Assembly (NCBI GenBank): GCA_003222245.1
Contig: QHVH01000027.1
Span: 44,721 to 108,625 of the forward strand
DNA length: 63,905 nt
Reading direction: 5' to 3'
DNA from: Blastocatellia bacterium AA13
GTDB taxonomy: Bacteria; Acidobacteriota; Blastocatellia; UBA7656
The notes beneath the pieces were generated by a model, which saw only the letters and a program-made list of their open reading frames with translations, did not search any database and was not told where the DNA came from. The position numbers were made by a program, and so were the translations under genes. Shown piece by piece: positions 10,317 to 20,117 of the stretch; position 1 is the first letter of the stretch; each line of letters opens with the position of its first letter.

Positions 10317-11174
10317 TCAGGAGGTAGAACGCCGGGCTGCCAGTAGAATCCATTCGCCCGCCTCACGTCTTTCAATTAACGTGAGACGCGATTCGGCAAG
10401 CGCTCGCTCGACGTCCGGCCCGAGTTCGTCGAGTATTCCTGACAAGAGGAGTATTCCGGCCGACGCAAGGCAGCCTTTAAGATCCGCGAGCAGGTTGACG
10501 ATTACTTCCGCGGTAAGATTGGCGACTACGAGATCAAAGGAGGCGGGCATAAACCGCCGCGGTTCGGCTTCGACCGTTTTCACCTGTTGCGAGATGCTGT
10601 TTATTACGCAGTTCTCACGCGCAACCTCTACCGCCTGCGGATCGATGTCGATGGCGATAATACTCGATGCGGGCACGAGCTTAGCCGCGGCAATCGAAAG
10701 GATTCCGGTTCCGGTTCCTACGTCGAGCATGGAGTCGCCTCGCCAGTATCGCTCGATCGCTTCCAGGCATAGTCGCGTGCTTTCGTGAGTGCCGGTGCCG
10801 AACGCGAGCCCGGGATCGATTTGAACAACCAGGCGGTCACTTTCGAGAGGCAGGCTCCAGGACGGGGCTACCATTAATCGTTCGCCGATTTCGATGGGCT
10901 CAAAACCCTCCTTCCATTTCTTCATCCAATCTTCATCGGCGACCAGCGAGACTGAAATATCTCGAATTGGAGATAATCCCGCGGTTCTTGCGCGCGCTTC
11001 AAGATCGCGCGTGATTTCGTCCGGCCGCGCGCTCTCTTCGAAGTAGCCGCCAAGAGTTACCCGGCTCGAGTCTTCTTCAATGTTCACGATTCCGCTGGTT
11101 CCGAGGTCGAATAGAAGCGAGCTGGCAAGTTCTTCGTCTTGCCTGTCGACGTTGACTGTAATCAGATACCACAT
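10317..11174 (-). CDS. prmA: Ribosomal protein L11 methyltransferase
   Basis: SAM-dependent enzyme that methylates ribosomal protein L11. SAM motif I is DVGTGTGILSIAAAKL at about residue 155, and the post-I acidic motif is in AIDIDPQAVEVA. The catalytic-region motif NLTAEVIVNLL follows. I prefer ATG 11174 (MWYLITVNVDRQ), matching the usual family N-terminus. A longer frame begins with GTG 11189, which overlaps the era stop as GTGA and would couple translation, and it cannot be excluded. Followed by rsmE. Confidence 0.93.
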   Translation of the reverse strand: MWYLITVNVDRQDEELASSLLFDLGTSGIVNIEEDSSRVTLGGYFEESARPDEITRDLEARARTAGLSPIRDISVSLVADEDWMKKWKEGFEPIEIGERLMVAPSWSLPLESDRLVVQIDPGLAFGTGTHESTRLCLEAIERYWRGDSMLDVGTGTGILSIAAAKLVPASSIIAIDIDPQAVEVARENCVINSISQQVKTVEAEPRRFMPASFDLVVANLTAEVIVNLLADLKGCLASAGILLLSGILDELGPDVERALAESRLTLIERREAGEWILLAARRSTS

Positions 11175-11185
11175 AACCGTTTGGA

Positions 11186-12088
11186 TCACCCGTGAATGCC
11201 CAGCTCATCGAGCGCGCGTTCATCGTCGCGCCAGTGCTCGCGCACTTTGACAAACAGCTTGAGAAAGACGTGGCGGCCGAGCAGTCGCTCGATGTCGGCT
11301 CGCGCCTCGATTCCTATCTGTTTGATTCTGGCCCCTCCGTGTCCGAGGATGATGGGCCGCTGCGAAGGCCGCTCGACATAGATGACGCACTCGATCCGGG
11401 TAACCTCGGGCTCTTCTTGCCATCGCTCGGTGACGACCGCCGTCACGTAAGGCAATTCCTGACCGGTCACATGAAGGATCTTCTCGCGCACAAGCTCGGC
11501 CGCGATCACGCGCTCGGGCTGATCGGTTAGCGCGTCGTTCGGGAATAAAGCCTGGCCTTCGGGCAGGTGCTCAACGATTTTGTCTATGAGCAGTCCGGCT
11601 CCCTCTCCCGTCTTGGCCGATACCGGAATTACTTCGGCGAATTCTCTGGCTTCGGAATAAAACTGGATCAGAGGCAGCAGACGACTCTTATCGCGCAACG
11701 CGTCGATCTTATTCACGAGCAGGAACGCTCTGGTAGGAATTTTCGCGATCATGTCCCGGACAAACCGGTCGCCGGAGCCCGTGGCTTCGGTGGAATCGAC
11801 GATGAGCAGCACCAGATCGACGCTGGAAAGAGCGTCCGTGACGACCGCCATCATCCGGCGGTTGAGCGCGTAGCCGGGTTTGTGAATACCCGGCGTGTCC
11901 AGAAATACTATCTGGCCATCAGGCCTGGTCAGCACGCCCGTTATCCGCGTCCTGGTCGTCTGAGGTTTGTCCGAGACAATGGCGATCTTCTCGCCGATCA
12001 GCTTGTTGAGGAGCGTCGACTTGCCCGCGTTGGGCCGCCCGATCAGCGAGACCATTCCCGATTTGTAACCAACCTGGCTTCCTTGCAC
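11186..12088 (-). CDS. era: GTPase Era
   Basis: Essential GTPase that binds 16S rRNA and helps mature the small ribosomal subunit. 300 residues, normal length. G1 is GRPNAGKSTLLNKL, G3 DTPGIHKPG, G4 NKID. The C-terminal KH domain has the GxxG loop in ILGHGGARIKQIG. It starts with GTG 12088, with AGAGGG just upstream overlapping the end of the CNNM gene. The gene sits between the CBS/CorC gene and prmA. The ybeY-corC-era order is a well-known ribosome-biogenesis cluster. Confidence 0.96.
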   Translation of the reverse strand: MQGSQVGYKSGMVSLIGRPNAGKSTLLNKLIGEKIAIVSDKPQTTRTRITGVLTRPDGQIVFLDTPGIHKPGYALNRRMMAVVTDALSSVDLVLLIVDSTEATGSGDRFVRDMIAKIPTRAFLLVNKIDALRDKSRLLPLIQFYSEAREFAEVIPVSAKTGEGAGLLIDKIVEHLPEGQALFPNDALTDQPERVIAAELVREKILHVTGQELPYVTAVVTERWQEEPEVTRIECVIYVERPSQRPIILGHGGARIKQIGIEARADIERLLGRHVFLKLFVKVREHWRDDERALDELGIHG

Positions 12089-12089
12089 G

Positions 12090-13391
12090 TCACCCTCTGA
12101 GATTCAGCTCATCGCTGCCCTGCGGCTCTTCCGGATTTTCCGTTTCCGCCGCTTCGTCGAGTTGGCGCAAACGGACGCGGCTTACTCTGCGGCTGTCCGC
12201 GTCGACAACTTCGAACTCGATGCCTTTGAAAGCAAGGCGCTCGCCGATCTGAGGAACGTGTCCAAGATTATTCATTATAAGTCCGGCAACAGTCGTGAAG
12301 TCATCCGCCTCGATCTCTTTTTTATAGAGCAGCTCTACTTTTCTGATTTCCGTTGCGCCGTCTACAAGGAACGAGCCATTCTCTTCCTGCACGGGATCGT
12401 CGGAAGGCCCGGCGCGGTCTTCATCCTCGATCTCACCCACGATCTCCTCGATGATATCTTCGACGCTTACGAGTCCCGCTACGCCGCCGTATTCATCGAT
12501 GACAATCGACATATGGACTTTGGCTTTCTGCATCTCTTCAAGCAGTTCGGCGACCGGCTTGCTTTCGGGAACGAAGTAGGCGGGGCGCATGCACTTAGTC
12601 ACGGATTCGTTCGCCTTCTCGGGTTCATAATAGGCGAAGAGGTCGCGGACATAGACGATGCCTTCAATGTTGTCGAGTTCTCCTCGATACACTGGAATCC
12701 TTGAATACTTCGTATCGATAATGAGCCCGCGGACGTCGGCGAGGGTTGCGTCCGTTTCTATGGCGACAATCTGCGGGCGCGGCCGCATGACCTCGCTAAC
12801 GCGCGTGGCGCTGAACTCGACTATGGATTGGATCATCTCGCCTTCAGCGCCTTCAATGATCCCCTCTTCTTCACCCACGTCGATGAAAGCCTGGATCTCT
12901 TCGACTTCGTCGGGTTCATCTTCCTCTTGCTCCGGCTTCTGCATGCGGTGAAGCACCGCGCTGATGGGAGCTACGAGGATCGAAAAGAACCTGTAGAAAA
13001 TCTTGAAGACAGGAAGCAGGCTCCAGAGCACGACCTCGGGCCTGTTGAGCGCGACCGCTCTGGGTATCAACTGCCTGAATAGAAATACGACCACGAACGC
13101 GGAGGCGAAGGTAAGAATCAAGGCTGCCCTTATTCCGGCTGATGCGATCAGATCGAAGAGGAGAATCGCTATGGCGACGATCGAAAGCTGAGTGCCGAGT
13201 ATCAACAGCAATGTGAAGCGCTGCCGATGCTCCAGAAGCTCCCGAAAGAATTCGGCGCGGGGCTCGTCCTCGCGCTCGGAAGCCATTAGCCTGAGCGATA
13301 TCTCGCTGAGCGATTCGTATGCGCTCTCCATCGTGGAGAGGAATACGAGCGTCAGAAGAGCGCCAGCCGTCAAAAGCCATTCGATAATCAT
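12090..13391 (-). CDS. CNNM/CorC-family CBS-domain membrane protein
   Basis: Membrane protein of the hemolysin/CorC (CNNM, UPF0053) family, proposed to handle Mg2+ or other divalent cations. 433 residues. The DUF21 transmembrane domain covers about residues 1-145 (helices around 3-22, 58-80, 87-108, 120-140). The CBS pair lies at about 200-325 (VSEVMRPRPQIVAIE; HMSIVIDEYGGVAGLVS). The CorC_HlyC domain ends the protein (about 340-415). It is two bases from era and downstream of ybeY, the usual context. The acidic C-terminal tail is unremarkable. Confidence 0.92.
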   Translation of the reverse strand: MIIEWLLTAGALLTLVFLSTMESAYESLSEISLRLMASEREDEPRAEFFRELLEHRQRFTLLLILGTQLSIVAIAILLFDLIASAGIRAALILTFASAFVVVFLFRQLIPRAVALNRPEVVLWSLLPVFKIFYRFFSILVAPISAVLHRMQKPEQEEDEPDEVEEIQAFIDVGEEEGIIEGAEGEMIQSIVEFSATRVSEVMRPRPQIVAIETDATLADVRGLIIDTKYSRIPVYRGELDNIEGIVYVRDLFAYYEPEKANESVTKCMRPAYFVPESKPVAELLEEMQKAKVHMSIVIDEYGGVAGLVSVEDIIEEIVGEIEDEDRAGPSDDPVQEENGSFLVDGATEIRKVELLYKKEIEADDFTTVAGLIMNNLGHVPQIGERLAFKGIEFEVVDADSRRVSRVRLRQLDEAAETENPEEPQGSDELNLRG

Positions 13392-13420
13392 GTCTCAGCC
13401 GGAATCATTATCAGCCGCTT

Positions 13421-13906
13421 TCAATCGAGGAGCTTTCGCCTCAGTTTAACCTCCAGCCGGTTCATCTCTCCTTGATCGGTTTCGTGATCGTATCCGCAGA
13501 TGTGAAGGATTCCATGTATGACGAGTTCCTGGATCTCGCGTTCGATCGTGATGCCGGCTCCGGCGGCCTGTCTTGCCGCAGTATCGGCCGAAATCAGCAC
13601 ATCCCCGAGAAAGTCTCCGTCGAAGCTTTCCGGCTCTCGACGTGCACCAGAGGCCCCTGGAACTCCATCATTCGCCGGAAAGGAAAGTACATCCGTAGCC
13701 GAGTTCACGCCGCGATAGCGATGGTTGAGTTTCTTGATAGCCGGGTCGCGCACAATGGCAATAGTTAGCGCTACTTGATCTCCGCCGAGGACGTGCTTAA
13801 GGACCGCGCTGCCGAGATTCTCGAGGTTCGCTCCGTCGATCGAGATAAGCCGTTGGCGATTTGCGATTTCGATAACCACGGCAATCCGATAACACGCACC
13901 GCTCAA
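13421..13906 (-). CDS. ybeY: Endoribonuclease YbeY, rRNA maturation factor
   Basis: Zn-dependent single-strand endoribonuclease needed for 16S rRNA 3'-end processing. 161 residues from the longest start. The metal-binding motif HGILHICGYDHETD carries the three histidines of H-x3-H-x5-H. The conserved NHRYRGVNSATDVLSFP precedes it. TTG 13906 overlaps the stop of the upstream HD-domain gene (TTGA), but a shorter start near the GTG of VVIEIANRQ is possible. Standard position between pgpH and the CNNM gene. Confidence 0.93.
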   Translation of the reverse strand: MSGACYRIAVVIEIANRQRLISIDGANLENLGSAVLKHVLGGDQVALTIAIVRDPAIKKLNHRYRGVNSATDVLSFPANDGVPGASGARREPESFDGDFLGDVLISADTAARQAAGAGITIEREIQELVIHGILHICGYDHETDQGEMNRLEVKLRRKLLD

Positions 13907-16242
13907 TTCACGCCCAGCGCGCCGGTCTTGCGAGCGACAGTCGCTCCCGCGCTCGCGGCCGCCGAACGCTCCTCGGTCGCGGCGCCGGCCTTGTCGAAAT
14001 CATAACCGGGATACGCGATTCGGTGATGGTGAATGCCCGTGAGTACTTTGACGAAACTCTCGGCTACGAGATTAAGCTCGCGTAGCGTGATGCTGCACTC
14101 ATCGAACTGACCGTCGTCTCGCAGCCGGCTTATTATTGTGTCGATCATGTTGCGAAGCTTACCGGGAGTGGGCGATTTAACCGTGCGCGCGGCCGCCTCA
14201 ACCGAATCGGCAATCATTATGATAGCGGCTTCTTTTGTTTGAGGTTTCGGGCCGGGATAACGAAAGTCGTGCTCCAGGGACGCAGGCGCGCTTTCGGCCG
14301 CGCCGCGCGCTTTGAAGTAGAAAAATTTCATCAAACCGGTTCCATGATGTTGAGGGATGATCGCAATTATTCGCGGCGGCAGCTTGTGCTGGCGGCCAAG
14401 CTCGACGCCCTGCTTTACGTGGTTGGCGAGCACGATCGAAGACATCTTTGGCGAGAGCTTGTCGTGACGATTTTCCATGTAACTCTGGTTTTCGACGAAG
14501 TAGGTCGGCCGCAACATCTTTCCGATGTCGTGATAGTAACAGGCGACCCTCGCGAACAATGCATCGCCTTCGATGGCTTCGGCGCCCGATTCCGCAAGAA
14601 GCCCAACCATAATTGAATGGTGATAAGTCCCCGGAGCGCGCTCCGCGAGCTGCTTGAGCAAAGGGAGATTGAGATTGGATAGCTCGAGGAGTTTTATGTC
14701 TGTCGTGATCTCAAAGGCCCATTCGAAAACCGGCAACAGTACCGAAGCGATCATTGTCGAAACAAGCCCGCCCAGCAGCGCGCACAGCGAATCGAATATA
14801 AGCACGAGCGGCGCGGCGTCGGCCGCTCCAAGCAGATCGAGGGCCAGCGCCGATGCGGCATTGATCAACCCGATGCTTAGCCCCGCCCACATCAACGTCG
14901 TGCGCTCACGGCAGCCTTTCAAGTTGTGAATCGCCCCAACGCTCGTCATCAGAGTGAACGCCGACAGATAGACATTTCCGGACAAAACTCCGATGAATAC
15001 CGCCAGGATCGCTGAAAAAACAAAAGCTGCCTGGACATCCGTGAGCAGGGTAACCAGCACTGCTCCCACTGCAAGCGGCGCAAGATATTTCCATCCCTGT
15101 TCCGCCGTAAACGGAGAGTGAGACGCCCATCGGCTTATGATCGTGGCGAGTTGAAACATGACTCGCGCCAGCGCGAGCGTTATGACGAAGGCGGTGATTT
15201 GCAGGAGGAAATGGCGTCTCACGCGCAAATGGCGCTGCTGATATCTGACCATGTACTGCCAGAGCACAAGCAGGAGCATCATCACAATGATGAGCGTGCC
15301 GGCGAATTCCACGGTTCGTTGCCCGAAGCGGCTGTATCGAGTTGCGGCTTCGAGAAGAGCGGCTTTGGCCGGAGTGACGGTCTCGCCCTCTACTACGATG
15401 GGCTTGCCTTTCTCGACCGACAGCATCACGGGCGGAATTGAGTCCTGGGAGGATTTGCGCCGGGCTTCGGTTTCGGCCTCATCGTATTCGAGATTCGGAA
15501 TTATCAGTGAGCCGAGAATCTCTCCTAACAGTCTGCGCTCCGAGGTCAGGTACTCGGACGGCCATACGACCCTCTCGGATCGAAGGGCCGCGCGCGCGGT
15601 CATCAGATCGCGAATCGAGGAAAGATCCGAGACTATCGTCTCTTCGCCTCCTCTCCGTCGCACAAAGCCGTTCGTGGCTATTCTGAGGAGATGGCTTCGG
15701 CTGTTGACGACGCCGCGGCTCATCACCGCTTCGAGATGATTTATCATCAGCTTCTCGAGCTCGGCGTTGTAGCGGTGACGCGAAAGCACGGCCAGTTGCT
15801 CCCGGTCGAGAATCAACCCCGACGGCAACTGTTGAATTTGCTCAATCAGATCCGAAGGCTGCGCGCCCGGTTTGGCGTCGCGGCAAACTTCAAACAATTG
15901 CTCGATAGCTCTGCTGAGATCTCGACTGTTGCGGTTGTACTCGAATACAGGCAGAACACCCTGCGCGGCAAGGGCCCTGCGCTTCTGAGTCTCAGCCGAA
16001 TCTTCGACCTTTATGTTGTCAGGCGCGATTATCTCGGAAGCCGCCACGCTGCCGATCGCGAGCGTCCCGACTTGCGGGCGCGCGTAATGAAGCAGCAGCA
16101 TCGAAACGCCGGTGACGATAAACAGTCCCGCGCTTGCGTCGATTATGTTCTGATCCGTGAGGGTCGACAGAAATGCTTTTACTCCCCGCACGAGCTTCAC
16201 ATACCAAAGCATCTTCGATGAGGAGTCTGGCTTTGTCGACAT
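13903..16242 (-). CDS. 7TM-HD membrane phosphohydrolase (PgpH/YqfF-like)
   Basis: Predicted cyclic-di-AMP phosphodiesterase of the 7TMR-HD group. 779 residues. After an N-terminal helix (about 37-55) there is an extracytoplasmic domain (about 60-325), seven transmembrane helices (about 330-525), and a cytosolic HD domain with YHHSIMVGLLAESGAEA and the catalytic YYHDIGKM, then NHVKQGVELGRQH and IADSVEAAART. ATG 16242 follows GGGATCATT. Lies between phoH and ybeY, as in many Firmicutes and Acidobacteriota. Cyclic-di-AMP specificity is inferred from the family. Confidence 0.9.
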   Translation of the reverse strand: MSTKPDSSSKMLWYVKLVRGVKAFLSTLTDQNIIDASAGLFIVTGVSMLLLHYARPQVGTLAIGSVAASEIIAPDNIKVEDSAETQKRRALAAQGVLPVFEYNRNSRDLSRAIEQLFEVCRDAKPGAQPSDLIEQIQQLPSGLILDREQLAVLSRHRYNAELEKLMINHLEAVMSRGVVNSRSHLLRIATNGFVRRRGGEETIVSDLSSIRDLMTARAALRSERVVWPSEYLTSERRLLGEILGSLIIPNLEYDEAETEARRKSSQDSIPPVMLSVEKGKPIVVEGETVTPAKAALLEAATRYSRFGQRTVEFAGTLIIVMMLLLVLWQYMVRYQQRHLRVRRHFLLQITAFVITLALARVMFQLATIISRWASHSPFTAEQGWKYLAPLAVGAVLVTLLTDVQAAFVFSAILAVFIGVLSGNVYLSAFTLMTSVGAIHNLKGCRERTTLMWAGLSIGLINAASALALDLLGAADAAPLVLIFDSLCALLGGLVSTMIASVLLPVFEWAFEITTDIKLLELSNLNLPLLKQLAERAPGTYHHSIMVGLLAESGAEAIEGDALFARVACYYHDIGKMLRPTYFVENQSYMENRHDKLSPKMSSIVLANHVKQGVELGRQHKLPPRIIAIIPQHHGTGLMKFFYFKARGAAESAPASLEHDFRYPGPKPQTKEAAIIMIADSVEAAARTVKSPTPGKLRNMIDTIISRLRDDGQFDECSITLRELNLVAESFVKVLTGIHHHRIAYPGYDFDKAGAATEERSAAASAGATVARKTGALGVN

Positions 16243-16389
16243 AATGATCCCGGTCTGAGCGAAGCAAGAGACGGCTGGCGACCGGCTTACAAATCTCTAT
16301 CGAAACCGAGATTGATGCTGGAGTGATCTTGCGCGCCGGGCCTTTGCTTAAAAGGCGCCCCCATAGTGAAACCGGCGCTTGATCTCTGC

Positions 16390-17373
16390 TTATAGATTTC
16401 CCTCAAACCGCCTCTTCAAGTGCTGATCGTATGCTTGAACGATCAACTGCACGAGGTGGTGACGAACGACATCCTTGTCCGTGAAATTAACAAACTCGAT
16501 CCCCTCGACTCCGCTCAGAATCCGGCTCGCTTCGACCAGACCGGATCTCTTGCCTGGGGGAAGATCGATCTGAGTCACATCCCCCGTTATGACCGCCTTC
16601 GAACCGAATCCGATCCTGGTCAGAAACATCTTCATTTGTTCGGAGGTTGTGTTCTGGGCTTCGTCGAGAATGATGAATGAATCCGAAAGCGTGCGCCCGC
16701 GCATGAATGCGAGAGGCGCGATTTCGATGACGCGCTTTTCTATAAGCCGCTCGATCTTCTCGTAATCCGCCAGATCGAATAAGGCGTCGTATAGCGGCCT
16801 CAGATAAGGATCGATCTTTTCTTGAAGATCTCCCGGAAGGAATCCCAGCTTTTCGCCCGCTTCAACAGCGGGTCTGGCGAGTATGATGCGGTTCACCCGT
16901 TTCTGCCATAGAGACTGAACGGCGAGCGCGACCGCGAGATATGTCTTGCCGGTGCCGGCCGGACCTATACCAAACACAAGATCGTTCTTGTCTATTGCCT
17001 CGAGGTAGCGTCTTTGATTCGGTGATCGAGGCATCACCTGCTTCTTGCCGGTCGGGTTCAAGCGCGATTTGGTCAGGTGCTCACGCAGGGTATAGGCGCG
17101 ATCTTCGGCTATCTGTTTAAAAGCGGATTTGAGCTCGTCGCTGGGAATCCTGCGCCCTTCTTCAAAAAGCGAGGCGTAGTCTTCGAAGATTTTTTCGGCC
17201 AGTTCGACATCGCTCTGATCGCCTTCGAGTCCAATCTCATTTCCGCGCAGGGAGACCGTGACATCCAGCAGGCTCTCGAGGAACTTTATGTTCTCGTCAT
17301 AAGGGCCGACCATCGCTCTGATGGCGCGCTCGGGAAGTACCAGTTCTTTCAGTATCGCCGTCTTATCTCCCAT
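16390..17373 (-). CDS. PhoH family protein (PhoH-like ATPase)
   Basis: Cytosolic NTPase of the PhoH/YbeZ family, linked to RNA metabolism together with YbeY. The Walker A motif is [18 protein letters not shown] at about residue 135, and Walker B is in [11 protein letters not shown]. The frame opens with TTG 17397, but ATG 17373 ([17 protein letters not shown]) is the more likely start. Neither has a clear ribosome binding site. First gene of the minus-strand run, 147 bases before the HD gene. The phoH-pgpH-ybeY order supports a role in rRNA processing. Confidence 0.92.
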   Translation of the reverse strand: MGDKTAILKELVLPERAIRAMVGPYDENIKFLESLLDVTVSLRGNEIGLEGDQSDVELAEKIFEDYASLFEEGRRIPSDELKSAFKQIAEDRAYTLREHLTKSRLNPTGKKQVMPRSPNQRRYLEAIDKNDLVFGIGPAGTGKTYLAVALAVQSLWQKRVNRIILARPAVEAGEKLGFLPGDLQEKIDPYLRPLYDALFDLADYEKIERLIEKRVIEIAPLAFMRGRTLSDSFIILDEAQNTTSEQMKMFLTRIGFGSKAVITGDVTQIDLPPGKRSGLVEASRILSGVEGIEFVNFTDKDVVRHHLVQLIVQAYDQHLKRRFEGNL

Positions 17374-17586
17374 ATAAAAATCGCGCGGTCGAGCCAAGGG
17401 CCCGTCTGCGCGTTTCGGTTCACCTGCTGATATCTAAATTGTCGCCACACGACTTCCCGGCCGGTCGCAGCGTTTCATGCGGGCAACGCTACTACAGGGC
17501 CTATGGCGTGTCAAATTCCAACCGAGCATTAGATTTCGCGGAGGAGATTGCCGCAGCCGGCGGCTTCTCCACCGCCGCGTTGCTTT

Positions 17587-18096
17587 CTACCAGTCTCCCT
17601 GTTTGATGCGCTTTTTGATCTTGCGCTTCACCAGATCGCGTTTCAACGGACTAAGGTATTCGATGAAAAGGTCGCCGTCGAGATGGTCAGTCTCGTGAGA
17701 TACGCAGCGAGCTTCAAGATCCAGTATGTCCAGATCGAACTCGCTCCCGTTGATGTCCTGGGCGCGAACGACGACTCGCTGCGGCCGTTTAACCTGTACA
17801 TAGATTCCTGGAAAACTGAGACATCCTTCCTCGCCGATCTGCTCGCCTTCTTCCATATTTATGACGGGGTTTATCAACACCAGCTTTTGCTTTGTATCCT
17901 TGCCGCTGCTGCAGTCCATAACGAAGAGCCGCTTGAGCAGCCCGACCTGCGGCGCCGCCAGCCCGACGCCCGGCGCGGCATACATTGTCTCGAACATATT
18001 GTCGACGAGCTTATGAAGTTTCTCGTCAAACTCCGTCACCCGTTCCGCGCTCCTGGTGAGAATCGGGTCTCCGTACTTTACGATCTCCAGTATCAT
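17587..18096 (-). CDS. def: Peptide deformylase
   Basis: Removes the N-formyl group from nascent proteins, using Fe2+ or Zn2+. 169 residues, normal length. All three motifs are present: [19 protein letters not shown] (metal Cys), and HETDHLDG carrying the two His ligands and catalytic Glu (the usual third residue is Ile or Val, here Thr). ATG 18096 overlaps the stop of the upstream small membrane gene (ATGA), so translation is coupled. Confidence 0.96.
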   Translation of the reverse strand: MILEIVKYGDPILTRSAERVTEFDEKLHKLVDNMFETMYAAPGVGLAAPQVGLLKRLFVMDCSSGKDTKQKLVLINPVINMEEGEQIGEEGCLSFPGIYVQVKRPQRVVVRAQDINGSEFDLDILDLEARCVSHETDHLDGDLFIEYLSPLKRDLVKRKIKKRIKQGDW

Positions 18097-18422
18097 TGCT
18101 CTATCTCGAACTCCTTTTGCCGCTCCTCGATGGCCCTCTTCTCGGAGAGCTTTTCGTTGAGCACGTGTTCCAGCACTGTCTTTTTTGCTTTGTATCCCGT
18201 CACCTCGCGCCAGGCGACCAGAGTCAACCCGACGACTATTATAGCAGCCCCGACAAGATTGTGCGTGGCATAGCCAACCGAAAATCCGATGAAAAACAGC
18301 GCTACGAGGAGGAGATAGTACAGAACGCCGTGAGTTCGGGTAGTGCTTATGGATCGCCGCAGCTCCTCGATCTCGCTGTTGGTTTCGCTCAACCTGCCGT
18401 CAAGTCCGCCCCGGTCTGTCAT
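18093..18422 (-). CDS. Small two-helix membrane protein, unknown
   Basis: 109 residues. An N-terminal Glu-rich helix ([13 protein letters not shown]) precedes two transmembrane helices (about 35-52 and 55-72, [18 protein letters not shown] and [15 protein letters not shown]), followed by a charged C-terminal helix likely to form a coiled coil. GAGGAGAG lies before ATG 18422. Coupled to def by a four-base overlap. No family recognised. Confidence 0.7.
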   Translation of the reverse strand: MTDRGGLDGRLSETNSEIEELRRSISTTRTHGVLYYLLLVALFFIGFSVGYATHNLVGAAIIVVGLTLVAWREVTGYKAKKTVLEHVLNEKLSEKRAIEERQKEFEIEQ

Positions 18423-18558
18423 TTGTCTTTCTCTCCTCGCCCAGCGTCTAGTCTCCGGTCGTAAACGCCTTAGGGCGATCGCTGCAATTCCCGTTCCTGT
18501 TTTTTATTATGATACCTCGCCTCCGCATACTCCGCTCCCATTTTTGCGGCGCGAAGGC

Positions 18559-19737
18559 TCAATAGTCGCGGAGTTGGTTCACGTAACCCTCATGGTTACG
18601 TCTGAATTCGCCTATGCTGTCGCCCCCGAATTTTTCTAAAGCCGCCGAGGCGAGAACGATCGATATCATAGCCTCGCCAATCACTCCAGCCGCGGGAACG
18701 GCTACGATGTCGGAACGCTCGAATGCTGCCGATGACTCCCGTTTTGTCACTACGTCAACGCTGGCGAGGGGTCTTCTCAGGGTCGAAATCGGTTTCAAGT
18801 GACCTCGCACCCGAATCTCCTCGCCGTTGGTCATTCCGCCTTCGATACCGCCGGCCCGGTTGCTCAGTCGCGGGAATGCTCCCGTCTCCGGGTCGTATCC
18901 GATCTCGTCGTGAACTTTTGATCCTGTTTCCGCGCTGACGCCGGCGCCCAAACCGATCTCGACCGCTTTCACAGCCGGAATGCACATGATCGCCTGAGCA
19001 AGTATGCCATCGAGTTTTCGGTTCCACTGAGTGTGGGAACCGAGCCCTGGCGGGACACCGCGGGCTACAACTTCGAATATACCGCCAAGAGTATCCTTGT
19101 CGTCTTTTGTCGAATCTATGAGCGCGATCATGCGACGTTCGGCCTCGGAATCAATGCATCCGAGCTGTGAGTCGTCCGGTAGTGAGATAATCCGATTCCA
19201 ATCGGCCTCAATCGGTTTGTCTGGAATCCCTCCGATCATCGCCGTATGGCTCGCGATCTGAACCCCGAGCTCGCCTATTAAGCTTCTGGCAATCGCGCCC
19301 GCTGCAACTCGCGCCGCCGTTTCGCGAGCGCTGGCCCGTTCAAGAATATCTCGCAAATCGTGAGTATCGTACTTCAAGCCTCCCGCCAGATCGGCATGGC
19401 CTGGACGCGGCCGCGTGAGCTTGCGGGCCCGTTTTTCATCGGCGATTTCGCGCGGCTCAACCGACATCACATCCTGCCAGTTCTCATAGTCGCGATTGCG
19501 AATCAGAATGGCGATCGGAGAACCCAACGCTTTACCGTGTCTTACGCCGGAGAGAATCTCCGCTTGATCCTGCTCGATCTTCATCCTACCGCCTCGCCCG
19601 TACCCTTGTTGCCTCCGCCATAACTGATGATCGATTGAAACCGGATCGATGCTCAGCCCGGCGGGCACGCCCTCAATGATGACGATCAGGCCTTTTCCGT
19701 GCGATTCTCCCGCTGTTGTGAACGTAAATTGCGCCAT
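18559..19737 (-). CDS. aroC: Chorismate synthase
   Basis: Last step of the shikimate pathway, converting EPSP to chorismate with reduced FMN. About 392 residues, typical of the long bacterial form. Signatures are GESHGKGL near the N-terminus, YGRGGRMKIEQDQ, TRPRPGHADLAG, ERASARETAARVA and GGMTNGEEIRVRG. The start is ATG 19737 (MAQFTFTTAGES). A TTG six bases upstream is in frame but less likely. Divergent from the secretion operon, 374 bases apart. Confidence 0.96.
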   Translation of the reverse strand: MAQFTFTTAGESHGKGLIVIIEGVPAGLSIDPVSIDHQLWRRQQGYGRGGRMKIEQDQAEILSGVRHGKALGSPIAILIRNRDYENWQDVMSVEPREIADEKRARKLTRPRPGHADLAGGLKYDTHDLRDILERASARETAARVAAGAIARSLIGELGVQIASHTAMIGGIPDKPIEADWNRIISLPDDSQLGCIDSEAERRMIALIDSTKDDKDTLGGIFEVVARGVPPGLGSHTQWNRKLDGILAQAIMCIPAVKAVEIGLGAGVSAETGSKVHDEIGYDPETGAFPRLSNRAGGIEGGMTNGEEIRVRGHLKPISTLRRPLASVDVVTKRESSAAFERSDIVAVPAAGVIGEAMISIVLASAALEKFGGDSIGEFRRNHEGYVNQLRDY

Positions 19738-19743
19738 ACGCAA

Positions 19744-20117
19744 CCGAGACTAGTGTGTCCCGCGCCAGGGAGTCAACTTCAACACGGACTCGTTTGGCGT
19801 GGGTTTGGCGTGGACTGATGCGGTTCGATGCTATCTCGGCATCTGATGTCTCGCCGGCGCCGCTATCTCACCGATCGTCTTCTTTCAGAGGGCCCTCCGA
19901 CGCGAACCAGGTTAAAATCCTCGGATTAAGAGCCGCCTAAGAGCCGCCGTGGATTATCTGAACCGCCCCGTCCGTCCTGCGTTGAACATGCTGTCCGCCG
20001 AACAGAAGGGCGCAAAGTGGTTCACTACGCGGCGCATGTGTTATTATCCCGACTCGCTGCCGATTCAGCTCCCTGAACGCGAGAGGACATCAGAAGGAAG
20101 CAGATTAAGGTATTAGT
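19744..20117. other. Divergent intergenic region, no gene recognised
   Basis: About 375 bases between aroC and the secretion operon. A short direct repeat (GTTTGGCGTGG type, about 19791-19815) is visible. No convincing gene, RNA or promoter pair was found. AAGG at about eight bases before ATG 20118 is the only clear signal. Confidence 0.4.
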